Source: DATFMP01 sp035266845 (lineage in GTDB: Bacteria; SAR324; JACQKK01). Taken from it: DNA of 64,000 nucleotides. The notes beneath the pieces were generated by a model, which saw only the letters and a program-made list of their open reading frames with translations, ran no database searches and was not told where the DNA came from. Shown here piece after piece: positions 61,072 to 64,000 of this stretch. Position 1 is the stretch's first letter. Every line of letters begins with the position of its first letter. The position numbers and the translations under genes are program-made. The stretch spans positions 1-64,000 of the forward strand of contig DATFMP010000084.1 of assembly GCA_035266845.1 (NCBI GenBank). Direction: 5' to 3'.

Positions 61072-62991
61072 ATGGAACGACCCGGACGGATCGCGGACCC
61101 GGAGGACGCACCCCTCTCGCCTGGCGAGGCCCGCCTGGAGGCCCTGCTGGACGAGCGCTTCTCGTCCGCCCAGCGCGATGCCTTCGCCCGCGAACTGGAC
61201 GCGCACGACCGCGGCCGGGGCGAGCCCGTGCGGCTCGATCCGGCGCTGGTGCGGCGCAACTTGCGCTTCCAGGGCGCCGTGCCGGAGAAGGTGCGCGCGC
61301 TGCTGAAGGAGTGGGTGCCCGAGCTGATGGCCCACGCCGCCGCGCGTGGCTTGGCCCTGCGCGATCCGCACCAGGAGCTGCGCATCTACACCCGCAGCGC
61401 CTTCGAGCAGGAGCAGGGCGCCCTGCCGCCCGGCCTTAAGCTGCCCGCCTCGTCCTTCCAGCACGATCCGCTCTATCGCCGCTACAGCATCCGCGTGGTG
61501 CTGCCGGAGGCCGTGCGTACGCTGGAGGAGCTGTTCACCGTACTGCGGGCCCTGCTGACGCGGCTCTACGGGGATATCTTCCTGCGCGAGGAGATCTACC
61601 CGCTGGCGGCCTACCGCGAGGACGTGGAGCATCGGGAGGCCCAGGTCTCCGTGGGCTTGGCGGAGCAGATCGCCGTGCTGGCCGAGCTGCCCCATACCAC
61701 GCGGGCGCTGGATCGGGCCCTGGCCGATTATGCCCGCACGGTGGGCATCAACTTCAAGCGCCACCCGGAGCAGGCCCGTCGCGCATGGTTCAAGGAGTTG
61801 GCGCAGGATCTGGCCCTGCAGCGCCTGACGCCGGATCGGCGAGATCTGTCGGAGGAGGCCTTCCTGGCCTATCTGCAGGCGCTGCTGGACGACGTGCCCG
61901 TCGGCGTGGCGGCCCTGGTGGAGACCGTGGAGACGCAGGACCGGCAGCTGCACTTCCTGCCTCCCGGCGAGGCGCCGGACTACGAGCGCTTGCGCCAGCA
62001 GAATCCGCTGCACTTCCTGCGCTCGGCCAAGCTGAGGTTGGAGTTCCTCATCGAGGCCTTTGGGGGGCTGATCGAGGACTTCGAGGCCCTGGCCACGCCC
62101 GGCGCCGGCTATCCCGCGCTGGCGGAGGAACGCGTGGCGGGCACCATCGCGGAGCTGGAGCGGGGCGGGCTGGCCCGCGCCTATCTGGTGCCGGAGGTGC
62201 GGCTCAGCGAAGACCTGGAACGCAAGCGGAACGGCTTTCCGCTGGAGGTGCACGCGTTGATGGCCGCCTACCCGCCCGAGCAGCAGACCGAGCGGCTCTT
62301 CCGCACGCTCTCCAAGCGGCTGGAGGGCTCGCTGCACCAGCGGCTCTACAACGCGCTGGTGCTGCTGCGGCACTGGATGCGGCTGCACGATACGGGGCGG
62401 GAAGACACCTTCGCCGGGTCGCCACAGTTCCAGACGCTCAAGGGGCTGGTGGCCAACTTCCGCTTCCGCAAACCCCTGCTGGAGTCTCTCTTCCTGCGCA
62501 TCGGGATCGTGCTGGAGGTGGCCGAGCACGCCCCGGACGCCCCCGGCGCCGAGGGCGAGCGCAAGCGCTTTCCCGTGGACGAGTTTGCCCGTGCCTGGGG
62601 CCAGTTCGTGGCCCACGCCCTGCTGGCGGACTACCTGGCCGGGCCGAAGCAGCTCAAGGGCTTCGATCCCGACCGCTACTGGCAGCGCGTGGAAGAACGC
62701 CTGCGCGCCCAGGTGGCCGCCGGCAACGGCGGCGCCCAACTCATGCACCTGCTGCGATGCGTGCAGGTGGCCGCCGGAGCGGAGGCGGGCCTGCCCGTGC
62801 TGGGCGAGGTGCTGCGCCAGTCCACTCCCACCTTCCGTTTCACCGTGGCCCAGGCCCTGCGGCCGCGCCCCGAGGGTAAGGACGCCGCCGCTTGGCTGGC
62901 GCAGCTCGATGCTTGGGCGGAGAGCGTGCTGCAGGCCCGCGAGGGCAGCCTGCGCAACGCCATCGTCATCGAAGGGACGCCCCGCCCCTGA
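61072..62991 (+). CDS. Large soluble protein of unknown function
   Basis: 639 residues, rich in Leu, Arg, Glu and Ala, mostly helical, with no signal peptide, no membrane helix and few cysteines. I recognise no catalytic motif. Recurrent Leu/Arg-rich helices (for example VRTLEELFTVLRALLTRLYGD) suggest an alpha solenoid or scaffold. Codon use matches the neighbours and the frame is long and clean, so it is real. It begins 74 bp after acnA on the same strand; a functional link to acnA is only positional. Confidence 0.8.
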   Translation: MERPGRIADPEDAPLSPGEARLEALLDERFSSAQRDAFARELDAHDRGRGEPVRLDPALVRRNLRFQGAVPEKVRALLKEWVPELMAHAAARGLALRDPHQELRIYTRSAFEQEQGALPPGLKLPASSFQHDPLYRRYSIRVVLPEAVRTLEELFTVLRALLTRLYGDIFLREEIYPLAAYREDVEHREAQVSVGLAEQIAVLAELPHTTRALDRALADYARTVGINFKRHPEQARRAWFKELAQDLALQRLTPDRRDLSEEAFLAYLQALLDDVPVGVAALVETVETQDRQLHFLPPGEAPDYERLRQQNPLHFLRSAKLRLEFLIEAFGGLIEDFEALATPGAGYPALAEERVAGTIAELERGGLARAYLVPEVRLSEDLERKRNGFPLEVHALMAAYPPEQQTERLFRTLSKRLEGSLHQRLYNALVLLRHWMRLHDTGREDTFAGSPQFQTLKGLVANFRFRKPLLESLFLRIGIVLEVAEHAPDAPGAEGERKRFPVDEFARAWGQFVAHALLADYLAGPKQLKGFDPDRYWQRVEERLRAQVAAGNGGAQLMHLLRCVQVAAGAEAGLPVLGEVLRQSTPTFRFTVAQALRPRPEGKDAAAWLAQLDAWAESVLQAREGSLRNAIVIEGTPRP

Positions 62992-63045
62992 TCTCCGCTG
63001 CGGGTGCTGCGTCGCAGGCCCGGATGTAATCCCGTCACTGTTCTG

Positions 63046-63061
63046 TCACATAACCATGTGA
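63046..63061. promoter_or_regulatory. Palindromic operator-like site before the PLP enzyme gene
   Basis: TCACAT-AACC-ATGTGA is a perfect 6+6 inverted repeat, and the flanking TG...TA bases extend it slightly. It lies in an AT-rich patch about 70 bp before the ATG at 63127, where an operator would be expected. The half-site order is inverted relative to a CRP site. Confidence 0.5.
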
Positions 63062-63126
63062 TAGTAGAACAGGAGAGGCGTGATGCACGGCCTCCATCGA
63101 CCTGCACCCCGCACACCGGTGCCCCC

Positions 63127-64000
63127 ATGCAACGTCCAGCCGCCATCTCACCCCGGGCCGCTGTGGAGCCCGGACCGGAGCCATTGATCGAAGCGGTGCG
63201 CGCCGCCGTGATCGGCGACGACCACTTGATGGAAGGGCCGTACGGCCCGCGGCGGATCGTGTATGCGGACTACACCGCCTCCGGCCGCCCCCTGGCGTTC
63301 ATCGAGGACTTCATCCGCCAGCGGGTGATGCCCACCTACGCCAACACGCACACGGAATCCTCCGGCACGGGGCAACAGACCACGCACTTCCGGGAAGAGG
63401 CGCGGGAGACCATCCGCCGGGCCGTGGGCGCCACGGCTGAGGATGCGGTGATCTTCTGCGGTTCGGGCTCCACCAGTGCCATCAACCGGCTGATCGACAT
63501 CCTCAACCTGCGCATCCCGGCCGATCTGGAGCGTCGCTACGGGCTGGCCGCGCACATCCCGGAGGCAGAGCGACCGGTGGTGTTTGTGGGGCCCTACGAG
63601 CACCACTCCAACGAGTTGCCCTGGCGCGAGAGCATCGCCGACGTGGTGGAGATTCCGGAGGATGCCGATGGTCACATTGATCTCACACGGCTGGAGCGGC
63701 ACCTGCGGGAATATGCGGCGCGTCCGCTCAAGATCGGCAGCTTCTCCGCCGCCTCCAATGTGACGGGCATCATGACCGACGTCGCCGCGGTGAGTGCACT
63801 GCTGCACGCCCACGGCGCGTTGACCTTCTGGGACTATGCCGCCGCGGCGCCCTACGTGCCGATCCACATGAGTGGCGACGGTGCCGGTCAAGTGCCGCTT
63901 GACGCGGTGTTCCTCTCGCCCCACAAGCTGGTGGGCGGGCCGGGCTCCCCGGGTGTGCTGGTGGTCAAGCGCCGTCTGCTCACCAACCGCGTGCCCAGCC
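63127..64000 (+). CDS. Class V aminotransferase-fold PLP enzyme (cysteine desulfurase/selenocysteine lyase superfamily), 3' end outside the window
   Basis: 291 codons are visible and the frame is open at the window edge. PLP-fold landmarks: VYADYTASGRPLAFIE at the start, FCGSGSTSAINRLI (cofactor phosphate), VGPYEHHSNELPWRE, SAASNVTGIMTD, FWDYAAAAPY with the PLP-binding Asp, and the Schiff-base Lys267 in LSPHKLVGGPGSPGVLV. This is the NifS/SufS/CsdA/isopenicillin-N-epimerase fold; the exact reaction is unknown. The ATG has no ribosome binding site; a strong AGGAGAGG at 63071-63078 instead serves an overlapping 34-codon frame (63083-63187). Confidence 0.85.
   Translation, partial: MQRPAAISPRAAVEPGPEPLIEAVRAAVIGDDHLMEGPYGPRRIVYADYTASGRPLAFIEDFIRQRVMPTYANTHTESSGTGQQTTHFREEARETIRRAVGATAEDAVIFCGSGSTSAINRLIDILNLRIPADLERRYGLAAHIPEAERPVVFVGPYEHHSNELPWRESIADVVEIPEDADGHIDLTRLERHLREYAARPLKIGSFSAASNVTGIMTDVAAVSALLHAHGALTFWDYAAAAPYVPIHMSGDGAGQVPLDAVFLSPHKLVGGPGSPGVLVVKRRLLTNRVPS

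Noticed and set aside
58488..61385. A 965-codon open frame on the minus strand
   Set aside because: It lies antisense to acnA, is rich in His, Gln, Gly and Arg, and has no family motif. It is a by-product of third-position GC bias in the real gene.
1..64000. CRISPR arrays, insertion sequences, prophage or integration sites
   Set aside because: No regularly spaced repeats, transposase or integrase motifs, or tRNA-flanked direct repeats were seen on either strand.

Overview
The window is GC-rich DNA from an aerobic, Gram-negative-type bacterium that appears to decode UGA as selenocysteine. Haem A synthesis genes (ctaA, ctaB) point to an aa3-type terminal oxidase. HslVU, a CheA-like membrane kinase, PilZ and SRAP proteins and a two-gene 2-oxoglutarate:ferredoxin oxidoreductase are also present. 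The gene content would suit a deltaproteobacterium-like or acidobacterium-like lineage, but the sequence alone does not fix the phylum. No tRNA, rRNA, CRISPR array, transposase or phage gene was recognised.

Layout. 1-4.4 kb is the end of the spc/alpha ribosomal cluster (secY tail, adk, infA, rpmJ, rpsM, rpsK, rpsD, rpoA, rplQ), closed by a terminator with a perfect 20-bp stem. 4.4-9.2 kb holds an HD phosphohydrolase, a SelW/Rdx-like selenoprotein, a small unknown protein, a helix-turn-helix regulator, an OsmC-like selenoprotein, a PPOX-fold protein and an SRAP protease. 9.4-14.4 kb is ctaA-ctaB, an ABC-2 exporter, a DUF420 protein and a HAD hydrolase. 14.4-21.9 kb, on the minus strand, is the most interesting stretch: two tandem EgtB/SenA-type sulfoxide/selenoxide synthases, a SenB-type selenosugar synthase split by one in-frame UGA, then a PhnD-PhnC-PhnE-type ABC importer with two permease domains fused in one chain. 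The importer most resembles the PhnD subclade often annotated as a putative selenate transporter. 21.9-27 kb holds a ClC channel, an HTH-PtsN fusion and a CheA-like sensor kinase.

27-38 kb contains a large FG-GAP repeat protein, a YihY protein, a DUF4392 protein, pyrC, rdgB, a prepilin-peptidase-like protein, a YdcH-like small protein and comEC. 38-46.5 kb holds korAB, rlmE, a LOG protein, larC, a PilZ protein and hslVU. 46.5-58 kb holds an amidase, an N-acyl-D-amino-acid deacylase, a family 4 uracil-DNA glycosylase, a HEAT-repeat protein, a gamma-glutamylcyclotransferase-like protein, a REC-histidine kinase, aminopeptidase P and ilvC. 58-64 kb holds acnA, a large protein of unknown function and the start of a class V (cysteine desulfurase/selenocysteine lyase superfamily) PLP enzyme.

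How it fits together. Between 6 and 22 kb, selenium appears as a shared theme: an importer plausibly for a selenium oxyanion, SenA/SenB enzymes for selenoneine, and two small redox selenoproteins whose UGA codons are each followed by a hairpin with bacterial SECIS-like geometry. The senB UGA is either a nonsense mutation or a selenium-dependent switch in the pathway that uses selenium. No selA, selB, selC, selD/senC or egtD is visible in the window, so the model depends on genes elsewhere in the genome.
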